This document shows positions 27,001 through 35,344 of a DNA stretch of 64,000 nt, one piece after another (position 1 is the first letter of the stretch; each line of letters opens with the position of its first letter). The notes under the pieces are model-generated. The model saw nothing but the letters and a program-made list of their open reading frames with translations. It had not been told where the DNA came from and ran no database searches. Origin of the DNA: Sycon ciliatum (lineage: Eukaryota; Porifera; Calcarea; Leucosolenida; Sycettidae); assembly GCF_964019385.1 (NCBI RefSeq), contig NC_088646.1, positions 6,171,687 through 6,235,686 of the forward strand, in the 5' to 3' direction. The position numbers and the translations under genes were made by a program.

Positions 27001-27161
27001 ACAGATCTCTCGCCAAAAGGTTCGCTTGAGATTACTAGGTCTACCACCGACCAACATCGCCGCCTAAGCTTACCTCCGTTTGAGTCGTGAAGAAACTGGC
27101 AGGCGTCGCCGTAAAAGCAATACCCTGACTGAGCAAAGTAACGACATGTTCTACGACTCAT
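5822..27161 (-). CDS. PAN3: PAN3, regulatory pseudokinase subunit of the PAN2-PAN3 poly(A) deadenylase (20 exons, 668 aa)
   Basis: PAN3 dimerises and recruits PAN2 to shorten mRNA poly(A) tails in the cytoplasm. Minus-strand exons, 5' to 3': 27161-27074, 26695-26673, 24716-24676, 24487-24464, 24184-24108, 23317-23259, 22560-22444, 21194-21129, 19840-19715, 15768-15717, 14107-14034, 13835-13745, 13452-13345, 12101-11798, 11339-11252, 10800-10667, 10150-10024, 9785-9721, 9552-9414, 6025-5822. They sum to 2007 nt in one frame ending at TAA. Residues 6-25 form a CX8CX5CX3H zinc finger (C6, C15, C21, H25), typical of the PAN3 N-terminus. The pseudokinase covers about 245-530, with [11 protein letters not shown], then [19 protein letters not shown], where a normal HRD catalytic loop is missing. 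A C-terminal knob follows (about 535-668; [20 protein letters not shown]). I did not find a clear PAM2 motif. Length is close to short PAN3 isoforms. Exons 2 and 4 are 23- and 24-nt microexons, and the exon 4 acceptor is the least certain junction. Confidence 0.95.
6070..6209. repeat. 11-bp minisatellite in the last PAN3 intron
   Basis: About 13 copies of gcgtactacat, some with gtg in place of gcg. It begins about 45 bp into the last intron as numbered on the plus strand, near the final PAN3 exon. Confidence 0.85.
6825..8586. mobile_element. pogo/Tigger-like element, interrupted and internally duplicated
   Basis: Left end cagtcgacctaccc and right end gggtaggtcgactg are inverted and flanked by TA. 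The interior is rich in variants of cctataacgatatta. A second left-type end occurs at about 6965. The element is split by a separate 785-bp insertion (7070-7854) and ends in a 350-bp tandem duplication. It lies in the last PAN3 intron; no transposase frame is seen. Confidence 0.7.
7070..7854. mobile_element. Nested 785-bp element with TTA target duplication
   Basis: Termini ggccacactttgttttttct and its inverse (agaaaaaacaaagtgtggcc) are flanked by TTA on both sides. The TIRs extend about 33 bp (to ctcgtc). A 3-bp TWA-type duplication suggests PIF/Harbinger, but no protein fragment was recognised. It inserted into the surrounding pogo-like element, so it is younger. Confidence 0.72.
7888..8587. 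repeat. Tandem duplication of a 350-bp segment
   Basis: Copies at 7888-8237 and 8238-8587 start with cccctataacaatataaaat and differ at only a few bases (for example ccttgccgtg against ccttgctgtg). Each ends in the element terminus gtcgactgta. Confidence 0.85.
8718..9113. mobile_element. TA-flanked MITE (CAGTAGACTCGTACGG termini)
   Basis: Left end cagtagactcgtacggccaa pairs with right end ttgggcgtatgagtccactg, and both flanks are TA. About 396 bp, rich in gttcttac/gttcttgg motifs, non-coding. It lies in the last PAN3 intron, about 300 bp from exon 19. Confidence 0.7.
10229..10381. repeat. Compound microsatellite (AG-rich then (CA)n)
   Basis: About 70 bp of AG-rich repeat followed by a perfect CA run from about 10301 to 10381, in PAN3 intron 16 close to exon 17. 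It produces artefactual cysteine/valine or serine/leucine frames. Confidence 0.9.
12113..12203. repeat. (GA)n microsatellite
   Basis: About 45 perfect GA dinucleotides beginning only about 11 bp from the acceptor of PAN3 exon 14 (exon boundary 12101). In the transcript this is a (UC)n pyrimidine tract and may serve as the splicing polypyrimidine tract. Confidence 0.9.
12223..12820. mobile_element. TTAA-flanked MITE, copy 1 (CCCTTTATGGACGGA termini)
   Basis: 598 bp bounded by ccctttatggacgga and tccgtccacaaaggg, flanked by TTAA on both sides. TTAA duplication is typical of piggyBac or Kolobok. It shares high identity with a second copy at 14310-14925; the apparent reading frame starting [11 protein letters not shown] occurs in both copies and is not taken as a gene. 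Confidence 0.85.
13031..13194. mobile_element. Degenerate pogo-like MITE
   Basis: Ends cagtcaaccttgcgaata and caggacgttgactg are imperfectly inverted, and the right end is followed by TA. Interior has the gcgaata/attcgcg motifs also seen in the 22605-22792 element. Confidence 0.45.
13221..13345. repeat. 19-bp minisatellite, about 6 copies, abutting PAN3 exon 13
   Basis: Unit atcacatggacttacagct repeats up to the donor splice site of PAN3 exon 13 at 13345. The last partial unit supplies the intronic donor sequence gtgatagctg. Confidence 0.85.
14310..14925. mobile_element. TTAA-flanked MITE, copy 2
   Basis: 616 bp, same ends and TTAA duplication as the copy at 12223-12820. It differs by scattered substitutions and a short extra segment near 14861-14880 (attttaccgcctgcagac) that copy 1 lacks. 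Confidence 0.85.
15041..15166. repeat. Hairpin-forming inverted repeat
   Basis: Arms of about 45 bp (starting cacttgaatagtttgcag and ending ctgcaaactattcaagtg) separated by about 35 bp. Probably a small foldback element in PAN3 intron 10. Confidence 0.75.
15199..15406. mobile_element. TA-flanked MITE (CTGTACAAGC termini)
   Basis: Left ctgtacaagcaaaaatattc matches the inverse of right gaaattttctgcctgtacag with a few mismatches. TA flanks both ends. Interior has repeated ggacgaaat motifs. Non-coding. Confidence 0.6.
16222..16519. repeat. 21-bp minisatellite, about 14 copies
   Basis: Unit gtggaatcaaacatgcccaa plus t, essentially perfect. Because 21 is a multiple of 3 it encodes seven-residue repeats on both strands (MWNQTCP, GMFDSTL), with no sign of a gene. 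Confidence 0.95.
16588..19300. mobile_element. Kolobok-type DNA transposon (TTAA duplication, long TIRs, THAP fossil)
   Basis: The element begins aggggaactccggtccaaaa and ends with its inverse, with TIRs of about 190 bp (inner ends near gtaaaacgttctca), flanked by TTAA on both sides. Its 2.7-kb interior has a THAP-finger remnant and a second transposase-like block. TTAA duplication plus THAP is the hallmark of the Kolobok superfamily. It lies in PAN3 intron 9 and is coding-defective. Confidence 0.82.
16889..17790 (+). pseudogene. Degenerate THAP-domain transposase of the Kolobok-type element
   Basis: A broken reading frame gives [17 protein letters not shown], then after frame breaks [15 protein letters not shown]. 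Together these make the C2CH pattern of a THAP zinc finger (CX3C region, then CX2H, the latter near 17037-17055). Further on, about 17560-17730, frames give [20 protein letters not shown], which resembles the segment after the finger in THAP transposases. Stops and frameshifts separate all blocks, so no active enzyme is encoded here. Confidence 0.65.
19985..20880. other. Unassigned GC-richer block in PAN3 intron 8
   Basis: About 900 bp that looks richer in G+C and CpG than neighbouring intron DNA, with scattered short frames in both orientations and few low-complexity tracts. I recognised no domain, inverted termini or splice-consistent exons. It could be an inserted element whose ends I did not locate. 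Confidence 0.3.
21290..21870. repeat. Complex direct and inverted repeat block
   Basis: A segment containing ctcgggagaatgaagt and cactgcagctgtacttatgg occurs directly at 21325-21388 and 21645-21686. The reverse complement of the following 140 bp (tattaatatggtggtaaag, tttaccgccatattgccagg) lies at 21690-21850. This is a large foldback-type arrangement between PAN3 exons 7 and 8. The many reading frames here are repeat products. Confidence 0.75.
21914..21990. repeat. Near-perfect 77-bp hairpin
   Basis: Arms of 30 bp, containing gatacaattgggtgaactca and its inverse, surround a 17-bp loop. It could be a solo MITE or a structured RNA in the PAN3 pre-mRNA. Confidence 0.8.
22084..22359. mobile_element. 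TA-flanked MITE (CCGTACTTCCGCACATATAAG ends)
   Basis: Left ccgtacttccgcacatataa and right ttatatgtgaggaagtacgg are inverted, flanked by TA. The interior repeats variants of ataagcgca. 276 bp, non-coding, in PAN3 intron 7, about 85 bp from exon 7. Confidence 0.8.
22605..22792. mobile_element. pogo-like MITE (CAGTCATCTTCGC ends)
   Basis: Left cagtcatcttcgctaataac and right gttataagcgaagttgactg are inverted, flanked by TA. Interior repeats of ataacgac recall the 6825-8586 family. Confidence 0.72.
22809..22902. repeat. Short minisatellite (about 25-bp unit, 3-4 copies)
   Basis: Repeats of acacatgcatgcatccacgc plus accc, in PAN3 intron 6. Confidence 0.75.
23870..24083. repeat. SINE-like dispersed repeat with (AG)n tail, copy 1
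   Basis: A sequence of about 130 bp containing gtagggtgttcctagtacaa and cattgcgcaatgggtgaagc runs into a perfect (AG)n tract (about 24000-24082). The same sequence with an AG-rich tail occurs at 32696-32900, so this is a mobile repeat. The tract ends about 25 bp from the donor side of PAN3 exon 5. Confidence 0.65.
25830..26510 (+). pseudogene. Fossil pogo/Tigger-type DDE transposase fragment
   Basis: Broken frames read, in order, [18 protein letters not shown], then [10 protein letters not shown] with [16 protein letters not shown], then [16 protein letters not shown] and [10 protein letters not shown]. This order (resistant-to-stop block, ASVNGWM-type motif, DQYxxHxS block with the second acidic residue, PAGCTSxxQP-type motif) matches the DDE_1 transposase of pogo/jerky elements. 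Several frameshifts and stops separate the blocks. It lies in PAN3 intron 2 and could have been the source for the many TA-flanked MITEs here, but that is inference. Confidence 0.6.
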
Positions 27162-27682
27162 TCTGGTGCTGAATTACACAATTGTCGTCAAAGTAGGTGC
27201 GTCGAAAAATACACCAGTAGCCAGTAATGAACGGAGAGCTATGGTCATTTGTGTTGCAAGAAGAGGCTGGTCGACATTCAACAAACACATCACGAATCCA
27301 TTACAAGTACTCAGACTCCAAGGGTGGTACTGGTGAGCATGCCACCAAGCCAGCTACAAAGCAAAGCAAAAATTATTTGAAGTCAATGTAACGAAAAAGA
27401 AAATTTCTCTTTGCGATTTGGTGCAAAAATTTGCGATGAAACAATGCACTCGCCACGTGCACGTCTCGTTGCCTATGGCAACTAACTTACCTCGTTGCGG
27501 CAAATTTGAATTTCTTGGGAGACTGACAAGACCTGATCGGAACCAGCAAAATTTTAATGTTTGACTTTTCGTGGACGAAGTGGATGTTCTTGTGGATGTT
27601 CTTGGAAGACACTGCTGGCCATCTAATTCTTAGATCTCTACCTTGAGCCGAACAGCTGTTTGTTCCATAATCAACTGGATCA
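27162..27682. promoter_or_regulatory. Divergent PAN3 / PRR11-like intergenic region
   Basis: Only 521 bp separate the PAN3 start codon (27161, minus) from the first ATG of the PRR11-like gene (27683, plus). It must contain both 5' untranslated regions and probably a bidirectional promoter. I see no clear TATA box in a convincing position and no inserted transposon, unlike almost every other spacer here. Promoter status is inferred from arrangement. Confidence 0.5.
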
Positions 27683-30247
27683 ATGATCGTAAGAAGCTTT
27701 ACGCCGTGTCAGGATGAGGAGGAGCCTGAGCCTGAGCCACCAACATTGGATGAGTATGGCGAGCCATCTCCAATGCGGGTTGCCTTCTGCAGTCGAATGA
27801 CCGAGGAGGAATACGATCAACAGGCATCAGAGACGACCAAGAGGGCTCTGGATGACTTGTACTCGTCCATGGATACTAATCCAGTGCTGTACAAACGCAT
27901 CCTACAGCGTCGCAAGCGCGAGGAAATGGAGAATGGAGGAATGTTCTCCTACCTGAAAGCTCAGGCACTTGCCTTTGTTGGCAGGGAAGATGCCTTTGCT
28001 GTGAGTGAAGATGAGTGTGCTAGTAAGATGAATTCCATGAAATCGCAGATGTCCAAGGTCTTTCAATATTCTGAAGGTGAGTGACACTGAGTATACTATG
28101 GGAGGCGTATAGCAGAGTTTGTCCAGCATGACTCGCCACACGAGAGAAGGATTGCAGTAAAAAGTATTTGAAAATTTTACAATCCTCCCAAATCACAATC
28201 CATGCATTCCATGCAATACTACATGTAGTACTGGGAAAATCATATACAGTGTACCATGGTGTACAGTCAGTGCATCAGACTCGTATGTCCGGGGGGGGGT
28301 AGTATAACATGTCAAGCCACTCTTCCACTGGACTCCTCTAGTTGCACTACACGTAGAGCCATACTAAAAAGACTACTGTACAGTGCAAAACAAACGACCA
28401 TTCAGGAAACTTGGCCACCTTTCATAGAGTTTGTTGTTGCCTGTTCTCCAGGGTTACGTGAGCACAATGGGGTGAAGCGATCAACACGTCTAATGGAAAA
28501 GAAGCTGAGGAAATCAAAGCGGCAAGCAGCAAGCAATGCTGATATCGAGAATAGCAATCCTCTTGCAGCAGTGCCGCCGGCAAGACAACCTATCAGCACT
28601 TTCGCTGCCGTATCTTCAGCGAGCCCTTCCTTCGGCAATAGCAGCAACAGTAGCAACAGCATAACTTGCACACTGACATCTTCACAGCGTGCTGCTGTGC
28701 CACCTCCACCCCCTCTACCCACATCCTACGCTAGACATCAGCTCAAACCAAGACCGAAGGTAAGCCAAGACTGTGGAATACCAAATTCAGGTTTCTGTTC
28801 AATTTGATCCGTACCGTTTATCCCAATCGTGTCACTGTATGTGGAAAATTGGGTCCTTTGATTAGTTTCATATTATGTTGCTGCATAGTTTATCAACACA
28901 GTTGTGAGCTGCGATATGTAACATTACGCCTGTTTTGCCATTACGTGTGCTGTGGCTCAAACACCGTGTTGGATCTGCTGCTTTTCCTGTGTAGATTCAA
29001 TACAAGAGGAAGGGAGACGTGGTTCGAGATCACGGCACCAGGTACTGGCTAGCGTGTAGTGGACCGTGTGTGTGTGTGTATGTGTGTGTGGCATCTACGT
29101 GTGCCTGCCAGTACAGGCGTATTCAGTACATTGTGCATGACTTTGCACTCTTCAGTATCTAATACATGTGAATGCCTTCAAACCCACTCTAAAGGAGTTT
29201 AGCATGCATCTCATACAGTACATGTACATAATAAGCGCATTTGCAAGATGTGAAGCTTGTCAGAATAGCTTTGCTCAAGAAACGTTCATGCTACTTTCTT
29301 GGATTTGCTTCATGCAGCCCAGCAAGAAAGTCGGTGAACAAGGAAAATCGAAAATCGCCAAAGGCCCTTTCGGTACTCAAAATTAATGGAACGCCATCGC
29401 CGAAATGGTCTTCCCCTCTAGCAGTCAAGTCAGTTTCTCCCGGACGACAGTCTTCAAGATTACAGGTAGCCGAGTCCACGTCACCAAGCCTGATGTCCAA
29501 ATCCCCCTCGCCGAGTGCCGGAGCCCAGACTCGTGCACTGCGAAGCGCAACAGCCAACAGCTCAGCGAATGAGACTGGTCGGCCTCCATTGTCAGGACTG
29601 TTGATTGCGGACATTGTAAATCGCAAGAAGCATCTCAAACGTGCAACAAAGGCCCGGTAAGTAGCACCCACTAAGCTCCTACCTTCAACAATACATGTAC
29701 ATGCAATCACACCTGTAAGTCTGCATGCACCCATGCAATGCAACGTGTTCAAGCTGTGCTGTGATGCAGCATAGCTGTTTTTCTTCAAGGTGGACTTCTT
29801 CTTGTTTTTGATCTCAGAGTAGTGGTAAGCTGGAAAATATCACATTTCCCTTTTGTCTGGTCAACATTAGACATGCATGATATACGGATTATTCGGTAGA
29901 TCTTCTTTCACCTGTTGGGCATACTCTCCAACAAGATTTACCTGTGGAAGCATCTCATTATCTTCTGTCTCGCTGTCTGTCTCTTTCTGTGCGTGTGTGT
30001 GCGTGTTCTATGTCCTTGGTACAGATCACCTGGAGGCACACCAAAGCTGCACGCCATGACACGCCCAGCCAGTAACACACCCGCCTCGCTCTTCAACGCC
30101 GAGCTTGTGAAGAAGTTTAGAAACGCTCACTTGCAGTCGCCGAGTCCCACGCACAGCTGCAACACCTCATTCAACGACAGTATGGACAGCAGTGGCTGGA
30201 CTAGTCCAGATATGGCCAGGAAACAAGTAAACCAATGCTCTTCATAG
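27683..30247 (+). CDS. PRR11-like proline-rich protein (5 exons, 436 aa)
   Basis: Exons 27683-28076, 28452-28759, 28995-29041, 29318-29656 and 30025-30247 join in one frame (1311 nt) ending at TAG. The C-terminus carries RSPGGTP (about 363-369), then a TP-rich stretch, KKFRNAHLQSPSPT and NTSFNDS. This order, SPGGTP, KFxxAH, SPxPT and a final SF[D/N], is characteristic of vertebrate PRR11, a cell-cycle linked protein. A PPPPPLPT run (about 220) and LLIADIVNRKKHLKRATKAR (about 343-362) also parallel PRR11, which has proline runs and an xxVxDLxxxxLKKx-type motif. The acidic and helical N-terminus (LDDLYSSMDTNPVLYKRIL) does not match what I know of PRR11. Homology is inferred from short motifs. 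The start is the first ATG of a long open exon; an upstream exon is possible. Confidence 0.75.
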
Positions 30248-31044
30248 GTCTGCGATGTGCCTGTGTGCGTCAGGGAGTCGTAAAATACTGGTGTGTGCGT
30301 GCTTTATCACTTCACACTCTTACACACATCCATGCTTTGCCACAGTGACAGCAGGACGTCCAGCTTCAACTATCGGCAATGCATGGCAGACCATAGATCA
30401 GTGAATTTGGCTCCTCTGCTGTATCCCCTGCCTAACAAACTAGACTTCAAAGCAGTGCATAGCACATGCCAGCCAAAACCATGCATGACCTTCAAAACAT
30501 TCATAACAAATTTCATAGCATGGCGGTACGCCATCATCAACCTGACAAATGCATGCTAATGAATTAACTCATCCATAGAGTCATGTATCATACTTATGCG
30601 AATGTCTTCACTGCACTGTCCATGTCACTTCAATCATTTTATTTTGTTTATACCTTTTATTACCAATGATATCGTCACGTTTTGTTTATGATGATCGAAT
30701 CTTCAGTAGGAGCGGCAGAAAGTGGAATTTAAATAATGGTTTTTGAATTTGTACTGCATGTAGTCATTAGACACCATACAAACTAGCTTCTCAACTTATT
30801 TTGCCTGCACATCAGTGTCATTAGACGTATGTTTGTTCATCCGTTTGTTTTATTTACGCAGCGTGACCTGATTTGTTTACCAGCTAGAACGCATGTGTGT
30901 TTTCTCCCTTTTCGTGTGTTGATCGGCCAGTTTTACATGCAATCATTTATTATCATTATAATTGTTACTTGCACTACTACCGTATCTATGAAGGAGGCAG
31001 AGCAAACACTGCTACTAACTTCTTAGTATTGTCCCGTCCAAACA

Positions 31045-31075
<31 letters not shown>

Positions 31076-32017
31076 GCCCATGTGTCATTTTTAGGTTTGT
31101 TGTCACAAATCACATGACCTGCATGTGGTTCAAAACTAGGATCCATTCAAGGGAGGCAGAGAAGTACACTGGAATGGCCCAGAAGGAGTAAAACAAAGAA
31201 TTGGAGATAGGTGAAAGTGGTTTGCCATCAAATAATTACCTCCATGAGAGAGAGAGAGAGCTTGTAGGAGCCGCATGATGACGGGACTACGTAGAGACAA
31301 TACCGGAAACGGTTGCATTGACATCAGTGCCTGTAGAATACTGTACTTGACCATTACGGTCATCACTTCGCCAAATACGGCAATGAACTGAAGTCCACGG
31401 GTCGCAGCACGGGCCAGGACCAAGGCACTGGTGTAGCAACGAAGGAAAACATTGCTACCCGGCTTATCGTACTCATGATCATTGCAACCAAGCATCTCCA
31501 TGATGTACCCGCGCCTGAGAGTCCAGCAGCAGCCCAGCCGAGAACCCAATACACTATCACGATGTAATATGCTGTCCACGGAAACTCGAGAGTAAACATT
31601 TGACTAGCAGTCGTACTCACATTCTCCAAAAGTAGACATTTGAGCACAGGTGGCTGGCTGCGTTGAGTGATTGAAGACATACAGGCTGGACATGGCTGTT
31701 GACACTGTGGCCTTCTGGTGTGTGGACCTTGTGCTGACAAGTCGGGACAGTGAACAAAGACTACAAGCCACGTATCACCTGGCACACAAGAAGCCTTGGT
31801 ACTAAGATGCCTTGGTATTGCGATGCCTTGGTACTGTGATACATTGGTACTGCGGTGCAAAAAGCAGTGCAGGCATTCAAAACTAACTAGAAGCGATCCG
31901 TCCCCGTAGCTGCCCAGCCGTGCGTATACCGGCTACCTTTCATACTGCGGCCAGCCCAAGCAGTTGTGTTGGTCTATGTGCTCAACGATCTCCTGTAGCA
32001 GCACGTTCTGCTCGCAT
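30248..32017. other. Convergent spacer between the PRR11-like gene and POP4
   Basis: Tail-to-tail spacer containing both 3' untranslated regions, a short (CA)n at 31050-31075 and a GA run near 31250. On the minus strand 31136-31579 there is an open frame with GYIMEMLGCNDHEYDKPG and TRGLQFIAVFGEVMTVMV that looks protein-like but matches no family I recognise. It lies 3' of POP4 and has no clear gene structure. It could be an unrecognised exon or a transposon fossil. Confidence 0.35.
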
Positions 32018-35000
32018 TTACAGATCAATAGTTGGCTTGGACTTGAATTTCTTGGCTGAGCGTTCACTGGCCCTTGAGCCCAGCTGATTGCCATAGAGAG
32101 TCATGTGAAAGCCACCTAGCTCAAATGTAAACACAGTGTGTGCCTTCGGGATAACTGTCAACAAGAAAGAGAACAAAAAAGCAAGCATCAGCCAAATTTG
32201 TTGTCTCGGAGACAAAATGCAATAAAACTCAAGAAAAGAACAAGCTTCAGACTCCCGTACACAAATACATACAGTGTCATACACATCGGCATACTAGTAT
32301 TCATGTACACACATGCTGCAGTGCAACAAGTACTTTCGATTCTTTTGAAGCTTCAGGCTCCCGTACACATACATGTATACATACAGTGTCATACACGTCG
32401 GCATATTAAATATACACACATGCTGAGGTGCCATGAGTAGGTGAATCACATGGAGGAAGATAAAGCCCAGAACCACACCTCACCTTTGACACAGTCTGCC
32501 CTCGTTACGATCTTGAAGACATTCTGCAGTTCCTGCAAGATAATGCCCGTGGTCCCAACATAGCTTGGGCAGCGAGACTTGGCAACTGGGGGTAAAGGAA
32601 TCAAGAACACAGAGCCAATGCAATAAGACCATTGTGTATTGCCAATGGAATGTATGAGTAAGGCATGTAAGTACACTGAGCAAGATGGCACAGTTCAACA
32701 CCTTAGACAAGCATTCCCAGGTGGCAGTGTAGGGTGTTCCTAGTACAAACTGTGTCATTGCGCAATGGGTGAAGCCATTCATATGTTTACCATACATAAA
32801 CATTATATTCATACCGCAGGACTATAATGAGAGAGAGAGACACGGAGAGAGAGAGACAGAAAGAGAGACAGACAGAGAGAGAGTGAGAGAGTGAGAGAGA
32901 GAGCATGCTCGTGGGCCCTTGCTTTGTTGACCGCATTTGAAGTAAATCTAGGCGGATTTATGTCTCCATGACAAAAGTGTTGAGAAACACTCAAGGCATT
33001 CGCATCAATAGGACACCACTACAATGGTCTGACTAAAAGAAGCCGAAGATACAGTTGCTGACTCCACACGCACTGTTGCTACTGGACGTGCTGTGAGAAT
33101 AGAGCAAGGTAGCTAGAGCACAGGTCAGTCTCTCATCAGCTCACCAACGCCAATGACTTACCAGTAACAAGACATCCGTGGTAGTCGGCTTTCTGCAATT
33201 TCGATTCGAGAACGTGCGGGAACCTGTGCACAAAGACAGTGCGAGTGCAGAGCAATTACTCCAGGCCACGTCCTACACTGCAGTCTCAGACTTCTTACCA
33301 GCTGACAGGTTCTACACAATTTACTGTAATTTACTGTATGTATGTGCCGGTAACAATCACGAATACTATAGTCCATTCATAAAAAGATGGGTCCTGGCTC
33401 TGGCGAGCTCCCGTATTTGGCGATTTTTCGTGATTTCATCGTACACAGTGCAGTGCTGCGAACTTTGAAATTTGAAAAAGGGTCCAAAAAGGGTGCCTGA
33501 ACTGGGGTTCGAACCGCAGAATGCACTGTTGCAGGCGGGGTCAAACGGCCTGGATTTTGATGGTTTTTCCCAATTCAGTGCTTTTGGGGCAAAACCTGGC
33601 CGAAATCCTATTCTTGCTATGGCTTGCTTTTTGGACAAAAAAACTTCAGAAACATAATTGGAAGAGGATTCCATATGGGATTGCAGAAAAAAATTCTAAA
33701 AAAACTCAACGTTTGACCCATTTATGGCCAAAAGCTAGAAATTCATTTTTTTCTGAATGGACTGTAGTACAGTCTAACCTCATTAAAATTAAAAAATCTA
33801 CTATTCAAATCTACTATTAAACTGCTATAAAGACCAAGAATGGTCTCAACATGCCTCGATCCACGTGGATCCAAAAGTCAGTGCTATCACGACTCCAGCC
33901 TGGTATGACGTAAGTAGCACTTTCAATCCCTACTGAATGATGCCATCACACATAATACCAACAGACTACCTTACCTAGAAGATTTGAGCGAGAGCAGCTC
34001 TGTTATATACTGTCGCCATAGGTCGTGCAGTGGGAGAAACAGATCAAATCTGAACACAACGCAAACACACACACACACACAAGGTTCGGTCAACAGCAAC
34101 CTAGCATACAAGCCGCTTAGCTTATACCGCACAAGTACTTGCCCGGTGTAACACATTTTGTATAGAATATCTGCAGAAAGGATTTTCAGAGCACAGTGTT
34201 GATGTGAAACAACAAAGCAATTCTCTCCAGAGACACCAAGCACGAGAATAGGAGCTTACAAATAGGAAACCAAACGAACTTCATATTAGGGGCTGTCCGT
34301 AATTATCGATCCTTTTCACGAAGAGAAAAAAAGTTTCGTTTATGGGTGGGTGGGTTGAGGAGAGTTTCGTTTTGAAAACTATTGATAGCTGAAACATCAA
34401 TCCATTCTAGCTGTCAAGTCAATATAATATATTATTTTTCGTTGAAGGGGATGGGTGGGTGGGGGAGGGTCATAACTAAACCTTTTCGTTCTGTGAAAAT
34501 TATCGATAATGCCGGATGGCCCCTAAGGAACAGGGAGCAGTAATCTTATTCACAAATAGAAATTATAACATCCAACGACACTATAGGAGCACGACTTCAT
34601 ACTGATACTACTCGTATGAATGAGTCGACAAATACCAGTGCTCAGCTGAACAAGAAGCGATAAAAGTCTAACAAGTGACACTCTCAGTACTAAGAAAGTT
34701 GTGAACATCACGCAACTACATTATAAAGAAAAGGGGGTTTGCCAACTGACAACCGTTCTATTCAGTTGCTATTCACAGTCTGCGCATGCGCTGCATTTAA
34801 AAACCTTTTTATAGTAATGTTGAAAAGTATTGACGTTTCCGGCCAATCACCCATCGTCAGAACTGTCAGTTGACATCTCCCCCCCCCCCCCCTTTCTTTA
34901 CTCCCATTAATTTACTACTGTCGCAAAAGCCACTAGCCGTGTCATGGGAGCAAGGTTCGCCTCTAGCTGACAGGTGCATTGTCTGCAAACAGAGTACAGT

Positions 35001-35168
35001 GAAACAGACTTCAGTGAAGCCTTACCTTTGCTCACCCTTTGGAAAGCGGCCAATACCAAGCGAACGTCTTTCCTTTGCAGACAGTTTCTTGTTACGACTG
35101 TGTGTTCCACGAGGGAGTCGCCGCCACGCTGTCTTAGCAGGCCCTTCTACAACAATAACTTTCGTCAT
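32018..35168 (-). CDS. POP4: POP4 / RPP29, protein subunit of RNase P and RNase MRP (5 exons)
   Basis: RPP29 binds the catalytic RNA of nuclear RNase P/MRP, which mature tRNA 5' ends and pre-rRNA. Minus-strand exons 35168-35026, 34049-33975, 33223-33162, 32585-32484 and 32154-32018 total 519 nt (172 aa) in one frame to TAA. Diagnostic stretches, in order: RNKKLSAKERRSLG; DLFLPLHDLWRQYI; LQKADYHGCLVTVAKSKCPS-type core, seen here as KADYHGCLVTVAKSRCPSYV; GTTGIILQELQNVFKIV; and the C-terminal RASERSAKKFKSKPTIDL, nearly identical in all animals. These cover the Sm-like beta-barrel of the RPP29/UPF0086 family. The protein is shorter than human POP4 (220 aa) because the N-terminus is uncertain: I use the first in-frame ATG, but the frame stays open upstream to a TAG near 35240. 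A spliced 5' exon is possible, with the one at 38267-38524 as an unproven candidate. Confidence 0.93.
32696..32900. repeat. SINE-like dispersed repeat with AG-rich tail, copy 2
   Basis: Matches the 23870-24083 repeat through gtagggtgttcctagtacaa and cattgcgcaatgggtgaagc, ending in an AG-rich tail (32830-32900). It lies in the POP4 intron between exons 3 and 4. Confidence 0.65.
33364..33777. mobile_element. TA-flanked MITE with a B-box-like motif
   Basis: Left tatagtccattca and right tgaatggactgta are inverted. The 400-bp interior includes ggggttcgaaccgcag, which resembles an RNA polymerase III B box, but no A box or tRNA fold is evident. It lies in the POP4 intron between exons 2 and 3. Confidence 0.55.
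34289..34523. mobile_element. Small MITE with GGGGCTGTCCG termini
   Basis: Left ggggctgtccgtaattatcg and right attatcgataatgccggatg then gcccc are imperfectly inverted, with TTA/TAA flanks. The ends resemble the 53892-54636 element (ggggtcgtccgta), so the two are probably related. It is in POP4 intron 1. Confidence 0.7.
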
Positions 35169-35277
35169 CAGGTCAGCCGCCCTGCCCACTGGCTTGAGGT
35201 GAAGGTCTGTAAGTGGATGTGTATCGTCGGCATTGCCCTACATGAGAAATATGTACATGCACATGTGCACAAGCGTG

Positions 35278-35283
<6 letters not shown>

Positions 35284-35341
<58 letters not shown>
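35284..35341. repeat. (CA)n microsatellite
   Basis: About 29 perfect CA dinucleotides. Confidence 0.95.

Positions 35342-35344
<3 letters not shown>

Noticed and set aside
33490..33540. tRNA gene suggested by ggttcgaacc
   Set aside because: Only a T-arm-like motif is present. No acceptor stem, D-arm or anticodon arm can be formed around it, and it lies inside a MITE.
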